A DNA stretch of 64,000 bases from Symsagittifera roscoffensis (taxonomy: Eukaryota > Xenacoelomorpha > Acoela > Convolutidae). Below the pieces are notes generated by a model, which was not told the origin of the DNA, made no database searches, and saw nothing but the letters and a program-made list of their open reading frames with translations. Shown here piece after piece: positions 21,414 to 31,018 of this stretch. The position numbers and the translations under genes were made by a program. Within the stretch, counting starts at the first letter, position 1. Each line of letters opens with the position of its first letter. The DNA lies in NCBI RefSeq assembly GCF_963678635.1, contig NC_087071.1:35023680-35087679 (forward strand), given 5' to 3'.

Positions 21414-21746
21414 CTAAAAGAATACTTTTGAAAATTCTAAGTCAAGATCGTCTGTTTGAATTACATATCTGCGGTGATTTGGGTTTGGTGTACTGAATTC
21501 TATGGTGTAGATTCCGTATTGTTGTGTTAAATTACATATATCTTTCAGATAGTGATCAATAATTTGTCTTTTGATTTTTACATCTGGGAACTCTGCTTTA
21601 CATGGGCTGATTCCGGGTTCAAACAAATTTAGGAGGAAATTCTTGCAAAGATCATGTTGTCCTCTATTATCGGGTGCATCTACGAGGAATGGGTAGATAT
21701 CGTCATCATCTGGACTATCTTCACTTGGAGTGTGTGTTTGGCACAT
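21414..21746 (-). pseudogene. ORFb, element B copy: acidic N-terminal gag-like protein
   Basis: 110 codons beginning MCQTHTPSEDSPDDDDIYPF and ending FSKVFF before TAG. The same protein (one residue different at the start, SQ for CQ) is encoded at 39173-39505. After the TAG the frame stays open for about 110 codons (FQEYIKSIQYHNSQRANSIF and onward), so the stop may interrupt a longer gag. The stop is the same in both copies, so it predates their separation. No known family recognised. It overlaps the end of ORFa by 26 bp in another frame. Confidence 0.55.
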
Positions 21747-22188
21747 TTTTTCGTTTAATGACTGTTAGTAGGTAATTATCGATCTGTCTAATTGGTTGAT
21801 TCAAATTATACAAGTGTACTGGTTTGTGTTTATATTGCTTTTTTATTCTTCTTTTTCCTCTTTTCGATGAATTTGAAGTTGTTTCTGAGTCTGAAAAATA
21901 TAATTGATCGTGAATGGGGCAATTTTTATCAATAGATTCTTTTAATTTATAAAGTTCGTCTAAATTGCTGGCTTCTGATTCTGAAAATGCGTTTTTATTT
22001 TTGGAAAATCTTTTTCGTGTTATTTGTCTTTGTTTGGCTATTATTTTGTTTTTTAGTGTTTGTCGTTTTGTTCTAATACATCCAACTGTTTGTGTATGAG
22101 GTGCGATTACAAGGTCGTATTTTTTGTTATCTATTTCACAGTTGTGTAAAACGATTGTTTGTTTGTTTCCTAGATTTTTAAATGACAT
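21721..22188 (-). CDS. ORFa, element B copy: basic protein of unknown family
   Basis: 155 codons starting MSFKNLGNKQ. A short N-terminal part with CEIDNKKYDLVI is followed by basic stretches (KRQTLKNKIIAKQRQITRKR, KRGKRRIKKQYKHK) separated by an acidic serine-rich segment. Nearly identical to 39480-39947. Such alternation of basic and acidic segments suits a nucleic-acid-binding accessory or gag-leader protein, but I recognise no domain. The upstream ATG found in the element A copy is absent here, so the MSFKN start is preferred. Confidence 0.5.
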   Translation of the reverse strand: MSFKNLGNKQTIVLHNCEIDNKKYDLVIAPHTQTVGCIRTKRQTLKNKIIAKQRQITRKRFSKNKNAFSESEASNLDELYKLKESIDKNCPIHDQLYFSDSETTSNSSKRGKRRIKKQYKHKPVHLYNLNQPIRQIDNYLLTVIKRKNVPNTHSK

Positions 22189-23117
22189 AAGGTTTAGGAT
22201 GACGGATGCAAAAATTTGTTAGATGATTTCTATTTTCCTGAACTGTTAGTCCTTACGATTTTTTGGTTAGCTTAACCTGGGTCTATTTGTTCAGGGTTGG
22301 AGAGAAAAGTATATCGATTCCGAAGAATGATTTTTTACTTTCTCGTGGCTAGTATAAGCTAAGGTGTTAACTTACTTAATCTTACTTAGGGGTAGTGATT
22401 GTGTTCAAGGGTTGGAGAATAGTAAATCGATCCACAAGGTTCAGGTATAATTAGAACGCGAGTAGTTCGTTAGATACTATTTTAAACTTACTAAGTCTAA
22501 GATTTATCCTGGGTCTGATAAGAGGAGGGTTCAAGTGAAGGATGAATAACCGAAGTTCTTCACTGTTTATCCTAATTTGAATGATTAGTTTTGTTCAAAA
22601 ATTTCTATTAGTCTTGGGTTTTTTGAAAGGGTTGGATAGTGAATCGACGTTTGAGGTCGTTAGACACTAGCTAAGTGGGTGGGGGAGAACAAAATTGTTC
22701 TTTTTGATCCAAGGATAGGCCTTGATGATCAAGTTTTAAATTTAATTAAATAGAAAATTATTTAAGATCCAAGGATAAGCCTTAATGATCTGATTTTAAA
22801 ATTAAGTGAATTTAAGTTTAAAATGGTTTAATTTTGTTTAAGAAAAAGATTTAGTGTTTTAATGATATTAGTGAGCTTATGATTGCTGTTATGTTTTAGG
22901 TGATGAAGCTGGGACAACTGATGATTTTATGATTACTAACAGTTTATTGTCATGCTACTAATTTTTGTTTTGATTTTTAATAAATATTTTCCAAACATGT
23001 TTTATATAATACTGCAGAATTTTAGGAAAACGATCTGAGATCTTTTTATCAATCGTTATTGTATATTAATAGTTTTGTTTAGCGCCTGAAATGATTATGA
23101 AGATTGACTTCAAGATT
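22189..23117 (-). other. Element B leader with repeated motifs
   Basis: Non-coding leader between the small leader ORF and ORFa. Carries the same repeated motifs as 39948-40875: GATCCAAGGATARGCCTTRA at 22706 and 22766 (60 bp apart), and GGGTTGGA followed by ATCGA at three places. Confidence 0.6.
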
Positions 23118-23351
23118 TTATGTTTGCAAATGAAAATCTAAATTCATTGCTAATAAAATTCTAAATATAAAAGTTTGTGTTGGCTTTTGCCGTACTATCA
23201 TATAACTATTTGGTAAGTTTCTACTTTGTCGTATGTCGTCTCTGGTTCGAGGTCTTCTTCCAATTCCGGGTAGTTCTATTATCGTTCGGAATATTGGCTC
23301 TGATCTATTGAGTCGTAGAGACATTTCGATTAAATTATCGTCGTATAACAT
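23118..23351 (-). CDS. Small leader ORF, element B copy
   Basis: 77 codons, identical in protein to 40876-41109. Contains IIELPGIGRRPRTRDDIRQS. Starts 85 bp after the primer binding site; the frame is open upstream through the primer binding site. Unknown family. Confidence 0.4.
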   Translation of the reverse strand: MLYDDNLIEMSLRLNRSEPIFRTIIELPGIGRRPRTRDDIRQSRNLPNSYMIVRQKPTQTFIFRILLAMNLDFHLQT

Positions 23352-23418
23352 TTTTAAAATGTTTTGTCTAAATTCTAATCTATTTTTGGTTAATTCTAAG
23401 CTATTAAGGTCTTGTTCG

Positions 23419-23436
23419 AGACTTATGGTCGCACCA
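23419..23436 (-). promoter_or_regulatory. Primer binding site, element B
   Basis: TGGTGCGACCATAAGTCT begins two bases (TC) after the LTR's terminal CA. A TGG start fits complementarity to a tRNA CCA end. The tRNA is not identified. Confidence 0.75.
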
Positions 23437-23438
23437 GA

Positions 23439-23847
23439 TGAGTTATAACCGATGGTCTTAACTCATAGAGTAATTTCGGATAGGGTACACCGTCTGCTCG
23501 TCACGCTATCTTATTTTCGGCCGGATAGATTCGTGCAACTTCTTAGTCTAATACCGATCCTAATCTTACTCTTATACTATCTAGTCTCAGGTTGTTTAAC
23601 TAGTCTCTGCTAGGCTCATAGATCTAGGGTATACTGGTTTATTGCGGCTGCTGAAGTTATCTTGGAGAGGCAACTACTTTCTAAGTTAAATTCAAATCTC
23701 TCTGGTGCTGAAATTACAAGTAATCTCAGCACTTACAAATAAGTGGGTTGTTAGTTAGATGGATCATGATTGGTTAATATTAAATACTTTACAGTGGTAA
23801 AATATCTAATTTATCCAATCATAAAATGTAGTTTAGATCAGGTTCCA
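23439..23847 (-). repeat. LTR, 409 bp: 3' LTR of element A and 5' LTR of element B
   Basis: Starts TGGAACCTGATC and ends GGTTATAACTCA (TG...CA). Pairs with 41197-41606 with about five substitutions and one small indel by eye. Contains an AATAAA signal and a 13-bp-stem hairpin at 23705-23732. Its upstream side (minus strand) is AAAACCCGGATGGG, a weak purine tract; its downstream side is a primer binding site, so it serves both elements. Confidence 0.9.
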
Positions 23848-25431
23848 CCCATCCGGGTTTTACAGAGTTTTTTAGAATAGTCTTTCTGCAATTCAAAGGA
23901 TGGATGATGGACGTTGGTATTTGGCGAACATCATTTTTCTTCTGGGTTCTCTTGTTAGAGAAGTTCCAGGATCAATCGTTGTGTCTTCTCATGACAACGA
24001 CTGGGTTTTCTCAACAAACTCAAATCTGATTTCAGAATGGATTGCTATGACATGTTTTTCTGTTTCATGTAGAGAACTTCTTTTGTGTTCAACCTCGTCT
24101 GGGAATGGCGTGGAGACTGTGCGTGGAGGGGATGCCTGGTTACTCGGATCTGTACGTATACTTGAACATCGAGGTGGTCATTGGTCTAGTTCAATGAAGT
24201 CCTTTTCTGCGAAGTCAAGTCGTACTCTAAATCCTTTGAGTTGTGATTGTGGACGGCATATTGGTTGTGGTTGGCCATTCTTTTTCGAGTGTAATGGGGT
24301 CATTTTGTCTTTGGATGTTCGTCTTTGGTGTTGTATGCTAATCTATACACTGCAAGGTATAATTTACATTTTATAAAATTTTTATTAGTTCGGTGTTTTA
24401 ATTATGATTTTGGTTAGTTGTTTTCACAAAAGCTTTTTATTTTAGTTCGGTTATTTTGAAGAGTTACTCACCCTTGAGTACCTCTTATTAAAAATAGAAG
24501 TGTGGTCACAAAGCGTGGATGTAGCGCGGTGGGTTAGGCCGGCTATAGAGCATGCTCCGGACGTCCTCTCTGGTGGGTTAGGCCAGGAGTGGGAGTATGA
24601 TTTCTGTGAGAGGTCCTGTTATGTGATAACGTTTTATGTTGGGTTTATTGTGGTTTTTCTTATGTTTCGTTGGTTGTGTCCTTTTTTCAAAAATCAAATT
24701 GTTTTTGGTATGGGTTTGTCTTTCGACTTTTTTGTGTTTTATTATTTCTTTCTTAGACTTAATAATAGTCTTCAAAAGAATAAATTATCCAGTTTTAAAC
24801 TGGGTTAATCCGGTTTGGGTACCGTTGGTTTCCTTTCCTTAGTCATGCTGTTATTCTATGATTTGTGGTGTTTAGTAAGCTGCATTGGTTAGTTTTGTTT
24901 ATTATATAATTCCTTTCCAACCGGGTTAAAGGAAAGTTTGAAACGTGTTATCGTGTGTTAGAGTTGTTGAGTGTGAAAGCTTGAAACTGAAATTCATTAT
25001 TTAAACAATTCTTCGTGGGCGAGCTGTGCGAGTTTGGATAGAATTTTTGTGCGAGTGGATGGAAATATCAAAAGGTTAGTACTGCATTTTCGTTTTATCG
25101 ATTTACTACATAGAATTTCAATTTTACTGCTAGTTTTTTGGGGAAAAATTAAGTTACAAATTTTCATCATTATTAGAATTACTGCTTTTAGGGAAAGAAT
25201 TTATAAATTAATTTACTACATTGGTATGATTTTTATTGAATTTATCTAGTGCAAAATATTAATAGAGTTTTGAAGAATTTGAAGAAGTTTTCTATTTTTT
25301 ATTTTTCTTTTGTGTAATTTGCAGATGATCGTGGGATGAAGACTAAAAATCTAAATAAGACATGGATAAAGAATGGTTATTGTTTATTTCAAATTTATTA
25401 GTGAAGAATATGTTTAAATTATACTTACCTG
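23848..25431 (-). other. Element A 3' region with a degraded reading frame
   Basis: On the minus strand one frame from about 24335 to 23897 has protein-like composition (KMTPLHSKKNGQPQPICRPQ, then FRVRLDFAEKDFIEL, then SSLHETEKHVIAIHSE and KMMFAKYQRP), interrupted by two TGA stops that could come from CGA. The opposite strand has an uninterrupted 158-codon frame (23900-24376) with no known family. The stretch 24400-25431 holds nothing recognisable apart from a consensus 5' splice site CAG/GTAAGTAT at 25430-25421, immediately after the stop of the 603-aa ORF. Confidence 0.4.
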
Positions 25432-27243
25432 TTAGTCGTCGGGGAAAAAACCGTGGGGGAAGATGTCGTGTATTATGTCGGAGTTTGTTAGTAATTTTGC
25501 TAGTATGCGAATGATATTTTTAGTTTGAAGCAGTGGCCGAAGCAATTGAAGTGCTTTAATAGTTTTTAGTTCTTCAGTGCCAACTGCAAACTCATAAGGT
25601 GTGTTTTGGATGAGATTATATAATTTGTGATTGTATTTAGTGTTGTGGATGAATTCTAATATTGGGATTTCTATAGGTTGAATAAATTCATGTGGGATAA
25701 GGAAGGGTCTGGATTCTTCTGCGTTGAAGGTCTTCGTGATGGGACAAAAAATATACATTTGGGCTATGGGATCATAATTGCGAAGAATACCGTAAAGGTT
25801 AGTATCTTTGATCCAATATGTGAAGTTAAGAAAAAATGGTGAAGTGTATTTAGAGTTAATAAACTGAAAACGGTGGTGTGGTTGTCTTGATGGAGTGTGT
25901 AGATCAAAATGATTTTGTATGAAGCGATAGTATGTATATGTGTGGGTTTGTTTAGTGCGTAACATAATGTCGTGTGAGCAGTGCAAATCGCGTTCATGTG
26001 GTGCAAGGAAATTGAAGGTTAGTGAAAATAATTGAAATCTTTCTTTAAAACTTTCGTAAGCTTGCATGTCGGTTAGTGCTTCAGAAATGACGTGGTCGAA
26101 TTTGCGATCAAATATATTGAGTGTAAATACATATGCTGTTTTGATGAAGAATTTTTCTGTGATTTGTGGGTTAGCGAAACGATCATCATCTAAAAATTGG
26201 TCTTGGTTAGCTCGGATGCTGTTATGATTGTAATATTCTAGTGTATATTCGTTAGCTCGGGGTGCAGTGTATGTTTTTAGTGACTTTTTATATCCTATAT
26301 AAGTAATTTGTCTATGTGTCAGTGGTGTGGTGAGTCGATATAGCATATTTTGATTTCTTTCTATATCGATGTGAGTATTAGATAAAGGTAGGCAAAGGGG
26401 GTTAGTAAAATGATAATATGATGTCCAATGAAGTGTAGGCATTAAAACTTGTTCATCTACAAAACTACGTGTGTCGTTAGTGTCGTTAGGGGTGTTCAAA
26501 GTATACTGTGGAAATGAAGGTAAGGTGATTGCTAAAAAATCTTTTGTGTTAGTGTGATTTGGATGATTAATATATTCACGGGCTGTTCCTGGTTTTGTTG
26601 GAAATGGATGGTTTGGGAATTTTCTTTTGAAAGTGCGATAAGCTCTATTAGTGCTATTTGATGATTCGGTGGATGTGGATGATGGTGCTAATGATGCGGT
26701 ATAAGCTGAAGAGGGTGTAGGGGTAGGTGGGTTTGATGATTCTATTGTGGATGAAATCTGATTTATAGTGGGGGTGTCAAGGTGAAAGGGTTGTTGTTGT
26801 AGGGTGATAAAATTATCTAGTTCTTGGGAGATTTCGGGAGTGTCTGGAGAATTGGATGATCGGTCTGAATGAAATGAAGAGTAGGTTGGGGTGACTTGTG
26901 AAGCATAAGAGGGTGTAGAAATGGATGGGAGTGGGTTATTTGGTGGGATTGGTTGAAAAGGGGGTTTTGAAAAAACTGAAGAGTTGGTTTGAAAATTATT
27001 GGATGGAGATGGTTCAGAGTCTGCAAATTCATCAGGGGTTTCAATATTTGGGTTATTGAGTTGTGAAATGGAGTATAAAACTGAGATATGTGAATTAGTG
27101 TCTGAATTCATGCCTGATGTTATATTATTGGTTGGGAAATCGGCTGGCGGGAAAGCAAAAAGTGGAATTATTGTAATTGGAGTGTTGAGGTTGGTTGGAT
27201 GGGAATTTGAGCGGTGTAGGGATCCAAGTTGTCGGCTCATCAT
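25432..27243 (-). CDS. 603-aa protein of unknown family, last ORF of element A
   Basis: Starts with ATG ATG overlapping the envelope stop (ATGA overlap). Residues 1-215 are low-complexity, rich in S, P, N and T (for example SSTESSNSTNRAY), likely disordered. Residues 220-603 are a more varied, folded-looking domain rich in aromatic residues: REYINHPNHTNTKDFLAIT, KSLKTYTAPRANEYTLEYYN, TYWIKDTNLYGILRNYDPIA, then a Leu/Ile-rich tail LLRPLLQTKNIIRILAKLL. No signal peptide, membrane segment or catalytic motif is evident. The intact 603-codon frame in an element with several gag-pol lesions suggests it is real. It could be a second structural or a regulatory protein; I cannot assign a function. Confidence 0.7.
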   Translation of the reverse strand: MMSRQLGSLHRSNSHPTNLNTPITIIPLFAFPPADFPTNNITSGMNSDTNSHISVLYSISQLNNPNIETPDEFADSEPSPSNNFQTNSSVFSKPPFQPIPPNNPLPSISTPSYASQVTPTYSSFHSDRSSNSPDTPEISQELDNFITLQQQPFHLDTPTINQISSTIESSNPPTPTPSSAYTASLAPSSTSTESSNSTNRAYRTFKRKFPNHPFPTKPGTAREYINHPNHTNTKDFLAITLPSFPQYTLNTPNDTNDTRSFVDEQVLMPTLHWTSYYHFTNPLCLPLSNTHIDIERNQNMLYRLTTPLTHRQITYIGYKKSLKTYTAPRANEYTLEYYNHNSIRANQDQFLDDDRFANPQITEKFFIKTAYVFTLNIFDRKFDHVISEALTDMQAYESFKERFQLFSLTFNFLAPHERDLHCSHDIMLRTKQTHTYTYYRFIQNHFDLHTPSRQPHHRFQFINSKYTSPFFLNFTYWIKDTNLYGILRNYDPIAQMYIFCPITKTFNAEESRPFLIPHEFIQPIEIPILEFIHNTKYNHKLYNLIQNTPYEFAVGTEELKTIKALQLLRPLLQTKNIIRILAKLLTNSDIIHDIFPHGFFPDD

Positions 27244-29855
27244 GGGCTAAAAAAATTATTATTTTGAGACTGAAAAGCGGTGGTATAGGGTTGTTCTATA
27301 ATTTGTTCATATTTATTTTCATCTAGTGAATGATGTGTCATTATATGTTGAATGGGACTTTGTGATATGGTTGGTCTAAAATTTGGATTATGTGTTATTG
27401 CTAAATTTCGAAAATTTCGTGGGACTAGGGATAATGGATGGTTATGTGGTAGGGGTGGTAACTGTGGTGCTGTAGGCGTTATGTCTACATTGTTATGTTC
27501 TTCGTCATATGTGTTCTGTCTTGTTGCTATTTTTGTGTTGTATTCTTTTATTTGTGCGTCTAAAAGAATTTCGTTTATTGATGATGAAAAAATTCCAAAA
27601 AATCCTGCAAATAGTATGCGTGCTACACTTGCTTGTCTATTTACTTGTGTGTGTATAGCGCATGTATTATAGATTCCTTTTAAAAGTGAAAAAAGAAATC
27701 CTATAAAGTTAAACATTGCGTATAAAATAGTTAATTTTTCTAAGATGTAATAGGGCCATCCTAGAAAATCAAGAATTTCATTTTTGAGTGTAACAAAGCT
27801 AAAAATATTTATAGGTGAGATATCTTGTGGTCGGTATTTTTCACCGTTTAGATATATATAGTCTTTAATGTCTTTAAAATATCCGCTATAGTCTTGTGTA
27901 TAAATATCTGCAAATCCTGCGGTTTCGGCAAGTTTGCGTAAGTTTTGGTCAATTGATTGTCTTTGTATAGTGTCCATTTGTGTTAATAATTCTTGGAATT
28001 GTTGTGTTCTAATGTGATGTTGGATATCGGATTTTGAATATATTCCAATTGATTGTAGGTCAATATTTGGGTTGCGAGCAATAGCTCTAATGCTTTCAGG
28101 TGAAAATTTTTTGAGTGATTGCATTAATGTGGGATATGGGGTAAGAAGGTAAAATTTATCTTCATCAGGGTTCAGTTGTACTACATTGTGGCTATTTTCT
28201 GATCCACATGGGACTGCGGTATCCCAGAAATAGGTTCGTCTTGAAAGCATGTCAACGAAATGTACTTTTTTCTTATAAAAGATAGGGATTCTTTTATAGC
28301 ATCGTTTGTCTTCAAAAACATATAGTGGTGATACTTTTTTGGTACAGGTATAAAACCATAAAATGTTTCCTTTATAGTCTAAAAAATTTGATCCATTTCC
28401 TGATAGTAAATATCCTGCGTAGGGTATTTTTAATACTGCTAGTGCAAGTGATTGTAGGATTTGTGTTCTTTCTAATTCGCATAGTTGGTGAAGTGTTTCT
28501 AATTCAGAGAGTGACATTTCTTGAAAAATTCGGCTAATTGTGTAGTCTAATTTCATATCTAAGTGAATATCATAGTGGATATTACCGAAATATGTACTAT
28601 TCATTATTGATAGTTCTTGTAAACGTGTGCTTCTAGTGTCATGGGGCTTTAGATGTCCACCAGGTTGACCTTTAATTTTTTGAAAACTAACTGGTATATA
28701 TGATGTTCCTTCGTTTATAGGATGACTTGTGGCGTATGGGTCGATTTTTACTTTTCCAGTGGTCATGTCGAATCCTTTTTCGTATTCAACTAATATTTCG
28801 GAGTATTGTGTTTTGTGAAGTGGATTTCTGTATTTACATGCAAGTTCTGTTTCTTGATATATTTGAAAACGTGTCAATTTATTTTCTATATTGTATATGT
28901 TTCTAAAATTAGAACTTTGTTTTCGTGATGGATTTACTTGTTCATATGGAATTGATTGTATAAAATATTTTTCGTGAAATTTTATCATACGAGCGTGTAT
29001 TTTAGCTACTTGAAATGTTGTACATGTGTCTTCGGGGAACCAAACAATTGTTGCTTGTGTTCGTGTTGTAGGGTCACAATAGCCTTGATCGTTTTTACAA
29101 GGTAATCTAATTCCTTGATAGATCATTGTGTTGTCAGATAAATCGCGTGTGAGTTGTATTTTTTCGAGTTGTATTTTCCAATCGAAAAACATTATTTCTT
29201 GATATCCTTTATTTTTTGTGTCTGCTTTGCAGTTTGATGGGTTATTTATACCAATATGTGGTATCCAGTGTTTATCGTGTATGTCATAAGTTAATCTTCC
29301 GTGTGCGCCGTTGTATGGGTATTTTTCATCTAATTTTATATGTCCTTGATATCTTTCAAGTTCTGCTTGATGTACAGAATCTGAAAAAACTTGGAAACAT
29401 ACTAACTTTCTATCTGCGTTTTTATTTCTTGTGATTTTTAGTCGGAGTAACTCGTTTTTACAATCTTCGGGATTGAGATGTAAAAGTCGTTCGATATTAC
29501 TCTGGTAGAATGATTCGTGGTCAAGTCGGTTTTTATTTCCATTTGAGACTTGTGAACAATGTACTTTCTTTTCAGAAAATGTTGCTGTGAATTTATATCC
29601 TATAACTGTTGTTGCTCGGGCTTTTGAATAAAGTGTCGCTATTACATTTGTAGTTTCTATAGCTTGTGGTTCTGTTTCGCATTGTGATACTTGATTTATT
29701 GCATTTTTGTGTAGTGTTTTTTGTTCATTTTCTTCACAATCGTAATGTGTTACTAATAAATCTTGGGGTCCTGTGCGGGGGGAAGGGTTTATGTTCTGAT
29801 TGGAGATTACTAGAAAAAAGAGTTGGAGAAAAATTAATATTTTTAGTTTATACAT
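27240..29855 (-). CDS. env: Envelope-like glycoprotein ORF
   Basis: 871 codons, intact. Residues 1-18 (MYKLKILIFLQLFFLVIS) form a clear signal peptide. The ectodomain (about 19-700) holds a YDC at 38-40 and many spaced cysteines. Residues 704-729 (LTILYAMFNFIGFLFSLL core) and 744-761 (VARILFAGFFGIF) are membrane-type segments, followed by a 110-residue proline- and asparagine-rich tail. This is the layout of a type I viral envelope protein, presumably on the surface of particles or of the cell. The cysteine pattern near the N-terminus reminds me of glycoproteins of chuviruses and related retroelement env genes, but I could not verify it. The ATG lies 13 bp inside the end of the preceding frame. 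Confidence 0.75.
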   Translation of the reverse strand: MYKLKILIFLQLFFLVISNQNINPSPRTGPQDLLVTHYDCEENEQKTLHKNAINQVSQCETEPQAIETTNVIATLYSKARATTVIGYKFTATFSEKKVHCSQVSNGNKNRLDHESFYQSNIERLLHLNPEDCKNELLRLKITRNKNADRKLVCFQVFSDSVHQAELERYQGHIKLDEKYPYNGAHGRLTYDIHDKHWIPHIGINNPSNCKADTKNKGYQEIMFFDWKIQLEKIQLTRDLSDNTMIYQGIRLPCKNDQGYCDPTTRTQATIVWFPEDTCTTFQVAKIHARMIKFHEKYFIQSIPYEQVNPSRKQSSNFRNIYNIENKLTRFQIYQETELACKYRNPLHKTQYSEILVEYEKGFDMTTGKVKIDPYATSHPINEGTSYIPVSFQKIKGQPGGHLKPHDTRSTRLQELSIMNSTYFGNIHYDIHLDMKLDYTISRIFQEMSLSELETLHQLCELERTQILQSLALAVLKIPYAGYLLSGNGSNFLDYKGNILWFYTCTKKVSPLYVFEDKRCYKRIPIFYKKKVHFVDMLSRRTYFWDTAVPCGSENSHNVVQLNPDEDKFYLLTPYPTLMQSLKKFSPESIRAIARNPNIDLQSIGIYSKSDIQHHIRTQQFQELLTQMDTIQRQSIDQNLRKLAETAGFADIYTQDYSGYFKDIKDYIYLNGEKYRPQDISPINIFSFVTLKNEILDFLGWPYYILEKLTILYAMFNFIGFLFSLLKGIYNTCAIHTQVNRQASVARILFAGFFGIFSSSINEILLDAQIKEYNTKIATRQNTYDEEHNNVDITPTAPQLPPLPHNHPLSLVPRNFRNLAITHNPNFRPTISQSPIQHIMTHHSLDENKYEQIIEQPYTTAFQSQNNNFFSP

Positions 29856-31018
29856 GTGTATGATAATTCTGAGTATGGGTTATAAAATGTGATGTAACCA
29901 ATTGTCTTTTTGGTATATCTGTCGTATTTGTATATTACTTCAGTTGTTATAAATGGTGGTGGTAGTGATTGAGCTGTTTTATTTGGTGGGTTTAATGGGT
30001 AGGGATGTTGAGTAATGTTGTTTAGTTTAACCGTGATTTCAAATTTTAATTGTAGACTATTTTGTTGGAGTATTTGGATGTTATGATCACGAATGTCTTC
30101 GTGGATGTCTTGTCTATATTGTAGTCTATTGAGTGCCCAGTTGTGGAGTCGGTTATTTTCTGGGTGTTGTCCAAATAATGGTGGAGGTGCTGTGAATGTA
30201 TTCCAGTCTAGTCTTAAAGGAATATTTGTTGATGATTGTTCTCGATATCTAGCGTCGAGGTTATTTGGGAAATTTAAGTTAAAAGGCGTTGGTGAAATCT
30301 GGCTTATTGATTGTGTTGATGGTAGTGATAATGTTTCTGGTAGTGATGAGGATGTTGTTGTATCCGTAGAAATATCTATTGGATCATTGATTAAATTTGG
30401 TTCACCTTGTGTGAATGAATGTGTTGTCCAATATGGTAGTCGTGATGTTTGGTTTGTGGGGTTAAAGGGATTTTCACGTATTTGTTCAGATGTTGGTGTT
30501 GAACCTAAGTAATCTGAGGGTAGGCTTGAGGTGCTACGTTGTGAAAGAAGCGTAGGGGTTTCTGGTAATATACCAATGGGGTTTTCTGGAGTACTTTGTG
30601 ATGGGGATTGAGGTATATCAAAATGAACTCGGGGAGTTTGAAAATTTCTGTTTCGTCGAGGATGTATAATTTGTCTATTTATTACGACTGTATTTTTGTT
30701 TTGACTAATGTTTCGTATTCTACTTAATTCTTGTGGTAGTGTTGGGTATAAGTTATATGTTGGTTCACTTAGAGGTGTTTGTCGTTGAACTGGTTCTAGT
30801 GGTTCAGATAAGCGAGCGTGTCGTTCTTCAAAGGTATATGGGTTATCTTGAAAGGAAATTCGTGTAGATGTTTGGGGGTTTTGGGTAGTTGAAGGTGGTG
30901 TTGGGTTATCTTGGGATGATGTCGGTGAAGACTGACTGTGTGATTGTTGGTTAGCAATTTTTGATGGTTTTTGATTTATTCTTTTAGTGAAAAAATTTAT
31001 GTTTATTATAGTATTCTT
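29843..31018 (-). CDS. 391-codon frame without ATG, upstream of env
   Basis: Continuous open frame from after a TAG (31021-31019) to TAA at 29845-29843, with no ATG, GTG, CTG or TTG codon that I found. The first 270 codons are rich in S, T, P, Q and N (SQSSPTSSQDNPTPPSTT); the last 120 look folded (PFNLNFPNNLDARYREQ, LHNWALNRLQYRQDIHEDI, TTEVIYKYDRYTKKTIGYI). The layout, a disordered N-part and a folded C-part, parallels the 603-aa ORF. It overlaps the 62-aa membrane ORF by 35 bp in the +1 frame and env by 13 bp. Expression would need splicing or a +1 frameshift. Family unknown. Confidence 0.65.
   Translation of the reverse strand, partial: KNTIININFFTKRINQKPSKIANQQSHSQSSPTSSQDNPTPPSTTQNPQTSTRISFQDNPYTFEERHARLSEPLEPVQRQTPLSEPTYNLYPTLPQELSRIRNISQNKNTVVINRQIIHPRRNRNFQTPRVHFDIPQSPSQSTPENPIGILPETPTLLSQRSTSSLPSDYLGSTPTSEQIRENPFNPTNQTSRLPYWTTHSFTQGEPNLINDPIDISTDTTTSSSLPETLSLPSTQSISQISPTPFNLNFPNNLDARYREQSSTNIPLRLDWNTFTAPPPLFGQHPENNRLHNWALNRLQYRQDIHEDIRDHNIQILQQNSLQLKFEITVKLNNITQHPYPLNPPNKTAQSLPPPFITTEVIYKYDRYTKKTIGYITFYNPYSELSYTCIN

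Larger units (their letters stand above)
20069..23847 (-). mobile_element. Element B: truncated retroelement unit sharing element A's left LTR
   Basis: Left of the LTR at 23439-23847, the sequence continues as a second copy of the retroelement's own 5' region: primer binding site, leader ORF, ORFa, ORFb and the N-terminal part of gag. It matches 41606-38580 at roughly 98-99 percent by eye. Similarity stops inside gag at 20069, where GGTATTTCATTTTGCATTTG is the last shared block. It keeps about 770 bp of gag (20481-21251) that element A has lost. The arrangement LTR-internal-LTR-internal points to recombination between LTRs or tandem insertion followed by truncation. Confidence 0.85.

Noticed and set aside
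30093-30512. 139-codon plus-strand ORF
   Set aside because: It lies antisense to the 391-codon minus-strand frame, whose composition is A- and C-rich like the other element genes; the plus frame is a by-product of that bias.
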